Positions 50,607 to 59,928 are shown, numbered from the stretch's first letter. The stretch: 64,000 bases of DNA from Mycobacterium sp. 1245111.1 (GCF_001673405.1 NZ_LZLV01000034.1:62001-126000), one strand, 5' to 3'. Numbers and translations: made by a program. Notes: a model not told the origin generated them from the letters alone.

Positions 50607-50628
50607 TTGCCGGTGCCTAGTTGCCGGT
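50601..50628. repeat. 14-bp tandem duplication spanning two stop codons
   Basis: GCCTAGTTGCCGGT occurs twice in a row (50601-50614 and 50615-50628). CTAG in the first copy gives the stop of the plus-strand hydrolase gene. CTAG in the second gives the stop of the minus-strand DUF3710 gene. Confidence 0.85.
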
Positions 50629-51390
50629 GCCGCGCAGCTGCTGCATGGCCGAGCCGGAGGCACCGCGACGCTCGGGCTCGACCGGTTCTTCCTGGCTGGC
50701 GCCGTCGGCGTCGGTCGGCTCGACGGGCGGCACGGGAGCGCCCTGGGCGGCCGCGGCCTCGCGCAGCTGCGACGCCATCGGCTCCGGCAGCTGCACCGGC
50801 AGTGGTGTGCGCACCGGCAGCGGCGTGTCACCTCGACGAATCACCGTGTCCAACAAGGTGTTTCGCGCTTGCTCGGTCAACGCATCCACGCTCTCGATGG
50901 AGCCATTGACCACGCATCGGATCATCCAGCGATAACCGTCGATGCCGATGAAGCGGACCACGCCGGACGCGGTGCCGACCACTTCACGGCCCCAGCGGCC
51001 GTCCTCAATGGTCACCGACGCCCCGTCGTTGCGCAACGAGTCGGCCAGCTCGGCGGCGACTTCCCGCCACAGCCCACCGGTCTTGGGCGCGGCGTAGGCC
51101 GCGATGGTGAAACGACCATTGGGCGTCACCACCCACACCGCGCTCGGGACGCCGTTCTCGGTCAACTCGACCTGCAGCTGTGCGGCTTCGGGCAGCGGTA
51201 TCAACACCGAGCCGAGGTCCAGGCGACCCTCCGTCGCGACCGTCGACTCGTCGAAATCCTCGATGTCGAACGGGCCATCCATGTCGTCGTCGGCCGGAGT
51301 TTCGGCGGGCGCCTCCGGCTTCCGGTGCGAACCCGCCGATTCCGGCTCGTCGACCGACTGGTCTTTTGCTCTACGTCTGCCAAATGCCAT
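50617..51390 (-). CDS. DUF3710 protein (Rv2696c type)
   Basis: 257 residues. A charged N-terminus (M-A-F-G-R-R-R-A-K-D-Q then acidic/Pro linker) is followed by the DUF3710 core: D-L-G-S-V-L-I-P-L-P-E-A-A-Q-L-Q-V-E, I-A-A-Y-A-A-P-K-T-G-G-L-W-R-E-V-A-A-E-L and V-R-F-I-G-I-D-G-Y-R-W-M-I-R-C-V-V-N-G. The C-terminus is Pro/Ala-rich and low complexity. The family is conserved next to dut in Actinobacteria, without known function. dut ends at the base just before it, so the two are certainly co-transcribed. Confidence 0.88.
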   Translation of the reverse strand: MAFGRRRAKDQSVDEPESAGSHRKPEAPAETPADDDMDGPFDIEDFDESTVATEGRLDLGSVLIPLPEAAQLQVELTENGVPSAVWVVTPNGRFTIAAYAAPKTGGLWREVAAELADSLRNDGASVTIEDGRWGREVVGTASGVVRFIGIDGYRWMIRCVVNGSIESVDALTEQARNTLLDTVIRRGDTPLPVRTPLPVQLPEPMASQLREAAAAQGAPVPPVEPTDADGASQEEPVEPERRGASGSAMQQLRGTGN

Positions 51391-51855
51391 CTAAAGACTC
51401 GCATGTCCGCCAGAGGAACCGTGGCCGCCGGCACCACGGGAAGTTTCTGCCACGCCGGCCTCGTCGAACGACGTCACTTCGACCAGGTCGACCAACTCGA
51501 CACGCTGCACCAACAGCTGCGCGATCCGGTCGCCGCGATTGACCACGATCGGCGCCGCGGGGTCGAGATTGATCAGTGACACCTTGATCTCACCACGGTA
51601 ACCCGCGTCGATGGTGCCCGGGCTGTTGACGATCGAAAGGCCCACCCGCGCAGCCAAACCGGACCGTGGATGCACCAAACCCACCATCCCGACCGGGATG
51701 GCCACCGCGATCCCCGTCCCCACCAGCGCCCGGTGCCCGGGCGCGAGCTCGACGTCTTCGGCGCTGTATAGATCTACGCCGGCATCACCGTGGTGGGCCC
51801 GGGCGGGCAGTGGAAGCCCGGGGTCGAGACGAACAACCGCCAGACTCGTCGACAC
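51391..51855 (-). CDS. dut: dUTP diphosphatase
   Basis: 154 residues from GTG 51855, equal to the mycobacterial norm. The five trimeric dUTPase motifs are visible: D-A-G-V-D-L-Y-S (motif 1), P-R-S-G-L-A-A (2), [13 protein letters not shown] (3), G-D-R-I-A-Q-L-L-V (4) and [10 protein letters not shown] (5). It hydrolyses dUTP to dUMP and pyrophosphate, keeping uracil out of DNA and supplying thymidylate synthesis. It is separated by 25 bp from divergent DUF3093, with overlapping promoters. Confidence 0.95.
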   Translation of the reverse strand: MSTSLAVVRLDPGLPLPARAHHGDAGVDLYSAEDVELAPGHRALVGTGIAVAIPVGMVGLVHPRSGLAARVGLSIVNSPGTIDAGYRGEIKVSLINLDPAAPIVVNRGDRIAQLLVQRVELVDLVEVTSFDEAGVAETSRGAGGHGSSGGHASL

Positions 51856-51863
51856 GGGGGCAC

Positions 51864-51873
51864 AGATTACCCT
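51864..51873. promoter_or_regulatory. Overlapping divergent -10 elements, dut / DUF3093
   Basis: On the minus strand TAATCT (51869-51864) lies 8 bp before dut GTG 51855. On the plus strand TACCCT (51868-51873) lies 7 bp before ATG 51881. The two hexamers share two bases. Both genes would be leaderless and compete for polymerase. Confidence 0.5.
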
Positions 51874-51880
51874 TGACCGG

Positions 51881-52357
51881 ATGTCAGGGACGCCAGTCAC
51901 GCCGCAAAGCGTGCGGTACAGCGAGCGTTTGTGGGTGCCGTGGTGGTGGTGGCCACTGGGTTTCGGGTTGGCGGCGCTGATCGCCGTCGAAGTCAACATG
52001 GGCGTACCGAGCCTGCCGCACTGGATCCCGTTCGTCGCATTGTTCGCCGTGGCCGCCGGGACGTTGCTCTGGCTGGGCCGCATCGAGGTCCGCGTCGCCA
52101 GGGGCGACAACGGCGTCGAATTGTGGGCCGGCGAGGCCCATCTGCCGGTCTCCGTCATCGCCCGCTCCGCCGACATTCCGCGCTCGGCCAAGTCCGCGGC
52201 GTTGGGGCGCCAATTCGACCCGGCCGCCTACGTCGTGCACCGCGGCTGGGTTGGGCCCATGGTGCTGGTGGTGTTGAACGATGCGGACGACCCGACGCCC
52301 TACTGGCTGGTGAGTACCCGCCACCCCGAGCGGGTGTTGTCAGCGTTGCGCAGCTAG
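51881..52357 (+). CDS. DUF3093 membrane-anchored protein (Rv2698 type)
   Basis: 158 residues from ATG 51881. [14 protein letters not shown] is a DUF3093 signature, followed by two membrane segments (~23-44 and ~52-70). The cytosolic domain has [26 protein letters not shown] and [10 protein letters not shown]. The function is unknown. The gene ends directly against the DUF4193 stop (52357/52358). Confidence 0.87.
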   Translation: MSGTPVTPQSVRYSERLWVPWWWWPLGFGLAALIAVEVNMGVPSLPHWIPFVALFAVAAGTLLWLGRIEVRVARGDNGVELWAGEAHLPVSVIARSADIPRSAKSAALGRQFDPAAYVVHRGWVGPMVLVVLNDADDPTPYWLVSTRHPERVLSALRS

Positions 52358-52660
52358 TCAGGCCGCGCAGTCCGTACAGATCATCACGCCGCCCTTTTCG
52401 CTCGCGAGCCGACTGCGGTGCTGGACCAGGAAGCAGCTCGAGCAGGTGAATTCGTCGGCCTGCTTCGGGATGACACGGACGGACAGCTCCTCGCCGGACA
52501 AGTCGGCGCCGGGCAGTTCAAACGACTCGGCGGACTCGGATTCGTCGACGTCGACAACCGCCGACGCCGCCTCGTTTCGTCGTGCCTTGAGCTCCTCTAA
52601 AGAGTCCTCTGAAACGTCGTCGGTTTCGGTACGCCGTGGGGCGTCATAGTCGGTAGCCAT
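52358..52660 (-). CDS. DUF4193 zinc-ribbon-like protein (Rv2699c type)
   Basis: 100 residues from ATG 52660 (GAGGGG upstream), equal to the M. tuberculosis length as I recall it. An acidic N-terminal half (E-T-D-D-V-S-E-D-S-L-E-E-L, then V-D-V-D-E-S-E-S-A-E) is followed by F-T-C-S-S-C-F-L-V-Q-H-R-S-R-L and M-I-C-T-D-C-A-A. The two C-x-x-C pairs would bind one zinc. It resembles small actinobacterial proteins of the RNA-polymerase-binding size class, but no role is proven. A CRP site lies ~94 bp upstream, between this gene and cei. Confidence 0.9.
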   Translation of the reverse strand: MATDYDAPRRTETDDVSEDSLEELKARRNEAASAVVDVDESESAESFELPGADLSGEELSVRVIPKQADEFTCSSCFLVQHRSRLASEKGGVMICTDCAA

Positions 52661-52753
52661 CGTCTGTCCCCTCGTAACCCTGCAAGCAAAGCTTTGTACC
52701 AGCGTCGAACGCATCCGCAAAACGATTCGTGCCCGTATCGCGGGGTGTTCCAG

Positions 52754-52769
52754 TGTGATTTACGTCACA
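52754..52769. promoter_or_regulatory. CRP binding site, perfect consensus
   Basis: TGTGA-TTTACG-TCACA is an exact match to the CRP consensus TGTGA-N6-TCACA known from E. coli and mycobacteria. Its centre is 62.5 bp upstream of the predicted leaderless cei start (52824), close to the class I activator position. The divergent DUF4193 gene starts ~94 bp on the other side. Confidence 0.8.
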
Positions 52770-52811
52770 TGCAGGGTTTAGCCGCGCTACCTCCCGCTAA
52801 ACATCGAGCTT

Positions 52812-52817
52812 TAGAGT
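52812..52817 (+). promoter_or_regulatory. -10 element, leaderless start of cei
   Basis: TAGAGT ends 7 bp before GTG 52824, and there is no ribosome site. With the CRP site upstream, this gives a simple CRP-activated leaderless promoter. Confidence 0.55.
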
Positions 52818-52823
52818 GCGTAC

Positions 52824-53474
52824 GTGGTCGCGCAAATCACTGAAGGCACAGCGTTCGACAAGCACGGTCGGCCTTTCCGGCGTCGCAACGCCCGCCCGGC
52901 GATTGCCTTGCTGGTGGTGTTGCTGGTGGCCACCGCGGTGGTGTGGACGGTCGCCCTGACCCGTCCGGCCGAAGTGCACGAGGCAACGGTGTGCAACCCA
53001 CCGCCGGAGCAGCCCGACCCCGCGCAGCCGCACCTGGGCACGGCGGTGTCGCGCAGCACGATGATCAACGTTGCGCCGGCCAAACTCGCGGACACCAAGA
53101 TCCGGGTCCTGAATGCCAGCGGCCGGGGCGGTCAGGCCGCCGACGTGTCGGGCGCGCTGCGGGACCTGGGGTTCGCGCAGCCGACGGCGGCCAACGACCC
53201 GGTCTACGCGAAAACGCGACTGAACTGTCAGGGCCAGATCCGGTTCGGCGAGGCCGGTCAGGCCGGCGCGGCCGCAGTGTGGCTGGTCGCGCCGTGCGCC
53301 GAGCTGTACCGCGACGACCGCACCGACGACTCCGTCGACCTGGCCATCGGTACCGAGTTCGGCGCGCTGGCGCACAGCGACGACATCGCCGCGGTGCTCA
53401 GCGGCCTGCGTCCGGGCAACACCGAGCCGGCCGACCCTGCCCTGCTCGCCAAGATCCACGCCGGCAGCTGCTGA
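52824..53474 (+). CDS. cei: Cei, envelope integrity protein with LytR C-terminal domain
   Basis: 216 residues from GTG 52824. A short cytosolic start is followed by one membrane segment (~25-47, A-R-P-A-I-A-L-L-V-V-L-L-V-A-T-A-V-V). The extracytoplasmic LytR_C-like domain has T-K-I-R-V-L-N-A-S-G-R-G-G-Q-A-A-D-V, D-L-G-F and A-E-L-Y-R-D-D-R-T-D-D-S-V-D. In M. tuberculosis the Rv2700 product Cei is needed for normal envelope integrity and virulence. The LytR catalytic domain is absent, so it probably binds cell-wall polymers or partner ligases. It ends 4 bp from convergent suhB. Confidence 0.9.
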   Translation: MVAQITEGTAFDKHGRPFRRRNARPAIALLVVLLVATAVVWTVALTRPAEVHEATVCNPPPEQPDPAQPHLGTAVSRSTMINVAPAKLADTKIRVLNASGRGGQAADVSGALRDLGFAQPTAANDPVYAKTRLNCQGQIRFGEAGQAGAAAVWLVAPCAELYRDDRTDDSVDLAIGTEFGALAHSDDIAAVLSGLRPGNTEPADPALLAKIHAGSC

Positions 53475-53478
53475 CCTG

Positions 53479-54354
53479 TCAGCCCGGAATCGGTGTCAGA
53501 CCGTCGAATTCGCGCAATGCGGTGAGCAACTGGTCGACGATGCCCGGCGCCGCGGCGACCACCAACGCCGCGTTGTATTCCGGGTCGCCGGGCTCCGGCA
53601 ACACCACCCGCGCACCGGCCTCTGCGGCGATCAGCGCGCCCGCCGCGGAGTCCCACGCGTGCAGGCCGTGCTCGTAGTAGGCGTCCAGCCGGCCCGCGGC
53701 GACCATGCACAAATCCAATGCGGCAGAACCGATTCGGCGCACATCGCGGACCATCGGCAGGATCCTCGACACCAGCTGCGCCTGTACCGTCCGGCGTCGC
53801 CCCGAGTAGGCGAACCCGGTGCCGACCAATGCCCGCGACAAATCGTCGGCGCCGCTGCACTGCAGACGGCGGGTTCCCCCCGCATCGGTGACGTGCGCAC
53901 CCAGCCCGGCCCCAGCCGAGTACAACCGTCCGCCCACGACGTCGGCGACCGCGCCAGCCACCGAGACGCCACCGATCTGTGCGGCCACCGACACCGCGTA
54001 CGCCGGGATCCCGTAGACGAAGTTCACCGTGCCGTCGATCGGGTCGAGCACCCAGGTGACCGCCCCGGGCGCGAGACTCACCGGGTCGGTCGGGCCACCG
54101 ATTTCCTCGCCGAGGATCGCGTCGCCGGATCGCAATTGCGCCAATCGATCACGCAGCAGCCGCTCGGTTTCGGTGTCGACGACGGTCACCGGGTCGGTCG
54201 GAGTCGTCTTGGCTTGCACCGCGTCGTCGCCGTCGGTGCCCGCATCCGCGCCGAAGACCTCGCCGCGGCGGCGCCGCACGAATGTCGCCGCCTCGGTCGC
54301 CAGCGTCTCGGCCACCGCACGCAGCTGCGCCGGCTGGTTCTCAGGTGTGCTCAC
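53479..54354 (-). CDS. suhB: Inositol monophosphatase family protein SuhB
   Basis: 291 residues from GTG 54354. Metal-binding motifs of the IMPase fold: G-E-E-I-G-G (residues 82-87), D-P-I-D-G-T-V-N-F (104-112), and H-A-W-D-S-A-A-G-A-L (~219-228). Three metal-site acidic groups are present. It hydrolyses inositol-1-phosphate, supporting phosphatidylinositol and mannoside synthesis, and in other bacteria also acts in rRNA processing. It is divergent from ppgK. By order it matches Rv2701c. Confidence 0.93.
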   Translation of the reverse strand: MSTPENQPAQLRAVAETLATEAATFVRRRRGEVFGADAGTDGDDAVQAKTTPTDPVTVVDTETERLLRDRLAQLRSGDAILGEEIGGPTDPVSLAPGAVTWVLDPIDGTVNFVYGIPAYAVSVAAQIGGVSVAGAVADVVGGRLYSAGAGLGAHVTDAGGTRRLQCSGADDLSRALVGTGFAYSGRRRTVQAQLVSRILPMVRDVRRIGSAALDLCMVAAGRLDAYYEHGLHAWDSAAGALIAAEAGARVVLPEPGDPEYNAALVVAAAPGIVDQLLTALREFDGLTPIPG

Positions 54355-54473
54355 CGACCCATCGCAGCACAGGTCTGGCCGGCTTCGGCAACGTCGGGGT
54401 AACAGGCCAACCAACGCCCCAGCTACGCACTAGGGTTTTCGTCGATGCGCCTACGTCTCGCCGAGGAGATTCG

Positions 54474-55280
54474 ATGACCACTGCCGATCCGCCCCACGCC
54501 TCACCGACGAGCGGCGGGACCGTCACGCCGGCGAGACGCGGCTTCGGCATCGACGTCGGCGGCAGCGGCATCAAGGGCGGCATCGTCGACCTCGACACCG
54601 GCGAGCTCGTCGGCGACCGCTACAAGCTGCTCACGCCGCAGCCAGCCACTCCGTCGGCGGTGGCCAAAACAATCGCGGCCGTCGTCAACGAATTCGGGTG
54701 GACCGGCCCGCTCGGCGTGACCTATCCCGGCGTCGTCACCCACGGCATCGTCCGGACCGCGGCCAACGTCGACAAGAAGTGGATCGGCACCAACGCGCGC
54801 GACATCATCAGCGCCGGGCTGGATGGCCAGGAGGTCGTCGTCCTCAACGACGCGGACGCGGCCGGACTGGCCGAGGAACGCTATGGCGCGGGCAAGGGGA
54901 CCACCGGAGTAGTGGTGCTGCTCACATTCGGCACCGGCATCGGGTCGGCGGTGATTCACAACGGGATATTGCTGCCCAACACCGAGTTCGGACATCTCGA
55001 AGTGGGCGGCAAGGAAGCCGAACGCCGTGCTGCCTCCTCGGTGCGCGACAAGCGGGGCTGGAGCTACGAGAAGTGGACCAAACAGGTGACCAAGGTGCTG
55101 ATCGCGATAGAGAACGCGATGTGCCCCGAGCTGTTCATCGCCGGCGGCGGAATCAGCCGCAAAGCGGACAAATGGATCCCGCTGCTGAAAAACCGCACCC
55201 CGGTGGTCGCGGCCGCGCTGCAGAACACCGCCGGAATCGTCGGAGCAGCCATGGCGGCGACGCGCGACGTGACGCACTGA
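54474..55280 (+). CDS. ppgK: Polyphosphate glucokinase
   Basis: 268 residues from ATG 54474 (CCGAGGAG upstream). The ROK/hexokinase-type fold has G-F-G-I-D-V-G-G-S-G-I-K-G-G (phosphate-1 motif, ~23-36), V-V-V-L-N-D-A-D-A-A-G-L-A-E (catalytic Asp) and V-L-L-T-F-G-T-G-I-G-S-A-V (phosphate-2 motif). N-T-E-F-G-H-L-E-V-G-G-K-E-A-E-R-R-A-A and the K-R-G-W-S-Y-E-K-W stretch are typical of the polyphosphate/ATP-using actinobacterial enzymes. It phosphorylates glucose with polyphosphate or ATP. It sits upstream of sigA. Confidence 0.93.
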   Translation: MTTADPPHASPTSGGTVTPARRGFGIDVGGSGIKGGIVDLDTGELVGDRYKLLTPQPATPSAVAKTIAAVVNEFGWTGPLGVTYPGVVTHGIVRTAANVDKKWIGTNARDIISAGLDGQEVVVLNDADAAGLAEERYGAGKGTTGVVVLLTFGTGIGSAVIHNGILLPNTEFGHLEVGGKEAERRAASSVRDKRGWSYEKWTKQVTKVLIAIENAMCPELFIAGGGISRKADKWIPLLKNRTPVVAAALQNTAGIVGAAMAATRDVTH

Positions 55281-55317
55281 TTTGCGCTCACTGGCGGGGG
55301 TAATGCCCCGCGGTCGT

Positions 55318-55323
55318 TACAAT
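55318..55323 (+). promoter_or_regulatory. -10 candidate of sigA
   Basis: TACAAT is a near-consensus -10 about 134 bp before the sigA start. A second candidate, GATAAT, is at 55368-55373. A GC hairpin (GGGGTAATGCCCC, 55299-55311) lies just upstream. No convincing -35 is seen, which is normal in mycobacteria. Confidence 0.4.
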
Positions 55324-55456
55324 GGTCACCGGCGGCCGCCTGACCGATAGCGGCGAATATCTAGCCTGATAATCGACGCCGACATCCGACATAGCTGACG
55401 CATTCCGGTTGAGCATGCCTACAGCACCGGAACAGAGTTCTACCGAAGGGGTTTAC

Positions 55457-56965
<1,509 letters not shown>

Positions 56966-57023
56966 GCCTGCGACTAAGCCTGTCGCGCAGTTAATTCGGA
57001 TGCACGCCAGCCATCCCCTGTCC

Positions 57024-57029
57024 TAGGTT
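57024..57029 (+). promoter_or_regulatory. -10 element, leaderless start of the RidA-like gene
   Basis: TAGGTT ends 7 bp before ATG 57036, without a ribosome site. The gene is therefore probably transcribed separately from sigA. Confidence 0.45.
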
Positions 57030-57035
57030 GACCGC

Positions 57036-57437
57036 ATGTCAACCAGCCGCATCCTCGTCTCCTCGGGAACCGAATTCGAGGCAACCGTCGGCTACTCGCG
57101 CGCGGTGCGGGTCGGACCGTTCGTCGTCGTATCCGGGACGACCGCACCAGGAAGTGACATCGGCGCGCAAACCCGAGAAGTGTTGCGCCGCATAGAAATA
57201 GCGCTCGTCGAGGCAGGTGTCACGCTCGCCGACGTGGTCCGCACCCGGATCTACGTCACCGACATCTCGCGATGGCGCGACGTCGCGGCGGTGCACGCCG
57301 AGGTGTTCAGCCAGATCCGCCCAGCGGCAACCATGGTCGAGGTAGCCACACTGATCGAGCCCGGCCTGCTGGTGGAGATCGAAGCGGACGCTTATTCGCC
57401 CAACGCCGGGAACGTGCCATCGGCGTCTGGCAGGTAG
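57036..57437 (+). CDS. RidA/YjgF family protein
   Basis: 133 residues. Chorismate mutase-like RidA fold: G-P-F-V-V-V-S-G-T-T-A, Q-T-R-E-V-L-R-R-I-E-I-A-L-V-E-A-G, D-V-V-R-T-R-I-Y-V-T-D-I and M-V-E-V-A-T-L-I-E-P-G-L-L-V-E-I-E-A. The arginine (V-R-T-R-I-Y) and the C-terminal glutamate used by RidA to deaminate imine intermediates are present. It likely removes reactive enamines/imines. By order it matches Rv2704. The 3' end overlaps the convergent DUF952 gene by 46 bp. Confidence 0.92.
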   Translation: MSTSRILVSSGTEFEATVGYSRAVRVGPFVVVSGTTAPGSDIGAQTREVLRRIEIALVEAGVTLADVVRTRIYVTDISRWRDVAAVHAEVFSQIRPAATMVEVATLIEPGLLVEIEADAYSPNAGNVPSASGR

Positions 57438-57751
57438 CTGGTGACGTTGATCACAGCGTCAACGGGCAAGGGGCCGTAGAGATGCGGGAACACCATCGAC
57501 TCCGGATCCGTTGCTACACCTAGTTCCCAACGAATGGGAGCGCCCAGATGAGTCGGATCGATGTGCAGCAGAACAAGGTCCGTACGACCGCAGTAAAGGC
57601 GATTAGCGGGCAGGTGCACTTGCTCTGGTGTCGACAGATGGACGAATCCGACGCTCGCGAGCGACTCGGGTCGAACTTCACGGTGAACTTGGGCGGCTGA
57701 CCAATCGTCGGTAGGACAAAGGTGCACCAGCACCGCCGGTGGCTGACTCAT
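57392..57751 (-). CDS. DUF952 family protein
   Basis: 119 residues. DUF952 features: an opening L-V-H-L-C-P-T-D-D-W, then F-V-H-L-S-T-P-E-Q-V (the conserved S-x-x-x-Q/H), L-V-L-L-H-I-D-P-T-H-L-G-A-P-I-R-W-E and F-P-H-L-Y-G-P-L-P-V-D-A-V. Small proteins of this kind resemble glutathione S-transferase/ADP-ribosyl-type folds but have no settled function. It overlaps the RidA-like gene tail to tail by 46 bp. Confidence 0.85.
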   Translation of the reverse strand: MSQPPAVLVHLCPTDDWSAAQVHREVRPESLASVGFVHLSTPEQVHLPANRLYCGRTDLVLLHIDPTHLGAPIRWELGVATDPESMVFPHLYGPLPVDAVINVTSYLPDADGTFPALGE

Positions 57752-57875
57752 ACCGCCATCTTGCTCCAGCCGCCAAACGGCGAGGGGTGAGAAACGACAC
57801 AGCGGGTAAACCCGTGGTGAAGACGGCTAAACGGGCAGACATCTGGGACAGTGGAGAGGGCAGAACGGAGTAGCC

Positions 57876-58073
57876 ATGAACGCGACGTTGACCAGTCCAG
57901 AATTAACCCGGGCTGATCGGTGCGATCGATGCAGCGCCGCTGCACGGGTTCGCGCCAAGCTGCCCTCCGGAGCAGAACTCCTGTTCTGCCAACACCACGC
58001 CAACGAGCATGAGGCCAAGCTGATCGAGCTGTCCGCCGTGCTCGAAATCAGCGGCGACCCGATCGACGCTTAA
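57876..58073 (+). CDS. Small zinc-binding protein (DUF7455-like)
   Basis: 65 residues, with CGGAG before the ATG. C-D-R-C near residues 16-19 and C-Q-H-H at about 38-41, separated by ~20 residues, give a four-ligand zinc knuckle. A short helix follows (N-E-H-E-A-K-L-I-E-L). Proteins of this size and pattern are conserved beside the YihY gene in Actinobacteria and were classed as DUF7455, as I recall. There is no known role; nucleic-acid or protein binding is a guess. Confidence 0.8.
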   Translation: MNATLTSPELTRADRCDRCSAAARVRAKLPSGAELLFCQHHANEHEAKLIELSAVLEISGDPIDA

Positions 58074-58136
58074 GCACACGACTCGCCACCAGCGGTCTTG
58101 GCGGCGGTGGCGTTCGTCAGTAATCCTGAACGGGTC

Positions 58137-59126
58137 ATGACTGACCACCCGGTAAAACCTTCGCGGCATCACCTTTGGCATATCACTAAGCGTGCGCTGT
58201 CGAAAAGCTGGGACGACTCAATCTTTTCCGAGGCCGCGCAAGCGGCGTTCTGGTCGGCCTTGTCGCTGCCACCGCTGCTGCTGGGAATGCTGGGCAGTTT
58301 GGCCTACGTGGCACCGCTTTTCGGTCCGGACACGATGGCGGTCATCGAGCACTACCTCGTCTCGATGTCGAACAAGATCTTCTCGCAGAGCGTCGTGCAC
58401 GAGATCATCGAGCCGACCATTCGCGACATCGATCGCGGCGCCCGCGGTGAAGTGGTGTCGTTGGGCTTTCTGATTTCGCTGTGGGCGGGATCGTCGGCGA
58501 TTTCGGCGTTCGTCGACTCGGTGGTCGAGGCCCACGACCAAACCCCGTTGCGCCATCCCGTACGCCAGCGTCTGTACGCGCTGGCCCTGTATGTGGTGAT
58601 GCTGCTGTTCGTCATCGTCACCGCGCCGCTGTTGGTGCGCGGGCCCCGCAAGCTGGCCGAACTCATTCCTGACGGCCTGCAGGATGTGCTGGCCTACGGT
58701 TACTACCCGGCGTTGCTCGCCGGGCTGATTGCCACGGTGGTCGTGCTCTACCGGGTGGCCCTGCCCGACCCCATCCCCTCGCATCGGCTGGTCGTCGGCG
58801 CTGCCCTGGCCAGTGTGGCGTTCGTGATCGCCACCCTGGGGCTGCGCATCTATCTGCGCTACATCACCGGCACCGGTTACACCTACGGCGCGCTGGCCAC
58901 CCCGATCGCGTTTCTACTGTTCGCGTTCTTCGCGGGTTTTTCCATCATGTTGGGAGCCGAACTCAACGCCGCCATCCAAGAGGAGTGGCCGGCCCCCCGC
59001 ACGCATGCCCACCGGATGCGGCGGTGGCTGGTCAAACGGGCCAAGGAAGTGGTCGACGACGGCGGCGCCGCAACGGACGACGACGAACCGTCCCCAGCGG
59101 GCTCCGACCGAGTCAGCTCTTCTTGA
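58137..59126 (+). CDS. YihY/ribonuclease BN-family membrane protein
   Basis: 329 residues from ATG 58137 (the frame runs back to 58098). Six membrane segments in the YihY arrangement, with A-A-Q-A-A-F-W-S-A-L-S-L-P-P-L-L-L near the first helix. L-W-A-G-S-S-A-I-S-A-F-V-D-S-V-V, Y-A-L-A-L-Y-V-V-M-L-L-F-V and Y-L-R-Y-I-T-G-T-G-Y-T-Y-G-A-L-A-T-P-I-A-F-L-L-F-A-F near the last helices follow. The older RNase BN name is wrong for this family; it is an inner-membrane protein probably related to envelope transport. By order it matches Rv2707. Confidence 0.9.
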   Translation: MTDHPVKPSRHHLWHITKRALSKSWDDSIFSEAAQAAFWSALSLPPLLLGMLGSLAYVAPLFGPDTMAVIEHYLVSMSNKIFSQSVVHEIIEPTIRDIDRGARGEVVSLGFLISLWAGSSAISAFVDSVVEAHDQTPLRHPVRQRLYALALYVVMLLFVIVTAPLLVRGPRKLAELIPDGLQDVLAYGYYPALLAGLIATVVVLYRVALPDPIPSHRLVVGAALASVAFVIATLGLRIYLRYITGTGYTYGALATPIAFLLFAFFAGFSIMLGAELNAAIQEEWPAPRTHAHRMRRWLVKRAKEVVDDGGAATDDDEPSPAGSDRVSSS

Positions 59127-59352
59127 GCGACTCGTAGATCCGCTTGCAGTCCGGGCACACCGGCGAGCCGGGTTTGGCGGACTTGGTCACCGGAAAGACC
59201 TCTCCGCACAGCGCCACCACGTGCGTGCCCATCACGGCGCTCTCCGCGATCTTGTCCTTCTTGACGTAGTGGAAGTACTTGGGGGTATCGCTGTCGGTCC
59301 CGTCGTCGACGCGTTCGTCGGTGTCGGTGCGCTCGATCGTCTGGGTGTCCAT
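59113..59352 (-). CDS. DUF3039 zinc-binding protein (Rv2708c type)
   Basis: 79 residues from ATG 59352. An acidic N-terminus is followed by H-Y-V-K-K-D-K-I-A-E-S-A-V-M-G-T-H-V-V-A-L-C-G-E-V-F and V-C-P-D-C-K-R-I-Y. The three cysteines and neighbouring histidines suit a small zinc site. DUF3039 is restricted to Actinobacteria, with no function assigned. Its 3' end overlaps the YihY gene by 14 bp in convergent orientation. Confidence 0.88.
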   Translation of the reverse strand: MDTQTIERTDTDERVDDGTDSDTPKYFHYVKKDKIAESAVMGTHVVALCGEVFPVTKSAKPGSPVCPDCKRIYESLKKS

Positions 59353-59412
59353 GTCACATATTGTGCCGGAACCGGGGCCGCCGCCGTGAGCAAGTTGTGG
59401 AACAGTGGAGTC

Positions 59413-59817
59413 ATGAAGCGCAGCCAAGAGCTGGGTTTCGACGACGATGGTCGACCGATCCTCATCACCGCCGCCGCACCCGCGTACGAGGTTCAGCACC
59501 GGCAACGTGTCCGGAAGTATTTGACGATCATGTCGTTTCGGATTCCGGCCCTGTTGTTGGCCGCCGTGGCGTATGGCTTGTGGCACAACGGTCTTATCTC
59601 GCTGGCGATCATCGCCGCGTCGATCCCGCTGCCATGGATCGCGGTGCTCATCGCCAACGACCGCCCGCCGCGCAGGGCCGACGAACCGCGCCGTTTCGAC
59701 GGGCCCGAACGACGGACTCCCCTGTTCCCCACGGCCGAGCGCCCGGCGCTCGAACGCCGCAGCCGTACGGCCCCGCAACCGGACTGGCATCACCAACCCG
59801 TTGACGGTTCCGAATAA
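59413..59817 (+). CDS. DUF3099 small membrane protein (Rv2709 type)
   Basis: 134 residues from ATG 59413 (GTGGAG upstream). The N-terminal I-L-I-T-A-A-A-P-A-Y-E-V-Q-H-R-Q-R-V-R-K-Y is followed by two membrane segments (~39-58 and ~62-80) and an Arg/Pro-rich cytosolic tail. The R-R-x-R-x-Y lead-in to the first helix is typical of DUF3099. The function is unknown. It precedes sigB in the conserved order but its own stop and the sigB promoter are ~85 bp apart. Confidence 0.85.
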   Translation: MKRSQELGFDDDGRPILITAAAPAYEVQHRQRVRKYLTIMSFRIPALLLAAVAYGLWHNGLISLAIIAASIPLPWIAVLIANDRPPRRADEPRRFDGPERRTPLFPTAERPALERRSRTAPQPDWHHQPVDGSE

Positions 59818-59901
59818 GCCTGCTGCGCAGCGGGTTCTCAGTACATTCTCAGGGCTGACGGACATTCGCGCACGTCAACCGGTGTGAGAACGCCATCCGG
59901 T

Positions 59902-59928
59902 GGGAACTACTACGCCGGATTGGTCGTT
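59902..59928 (+). promoter_or_regulatory. SigE/SigH-type promoter of sigB
   Basis: GGGAAC (59902-59907), 17 bp, CGTT (59925-59928) matches the ECF-type consensus used by SigE and SigH in mycobacteria (GGAAC-N16-18-CGTT). Transcription would start near 59935, about 30 bp before the sigB ATG. It links sigB to surface and oxidative stress. Confidence 0.75.
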
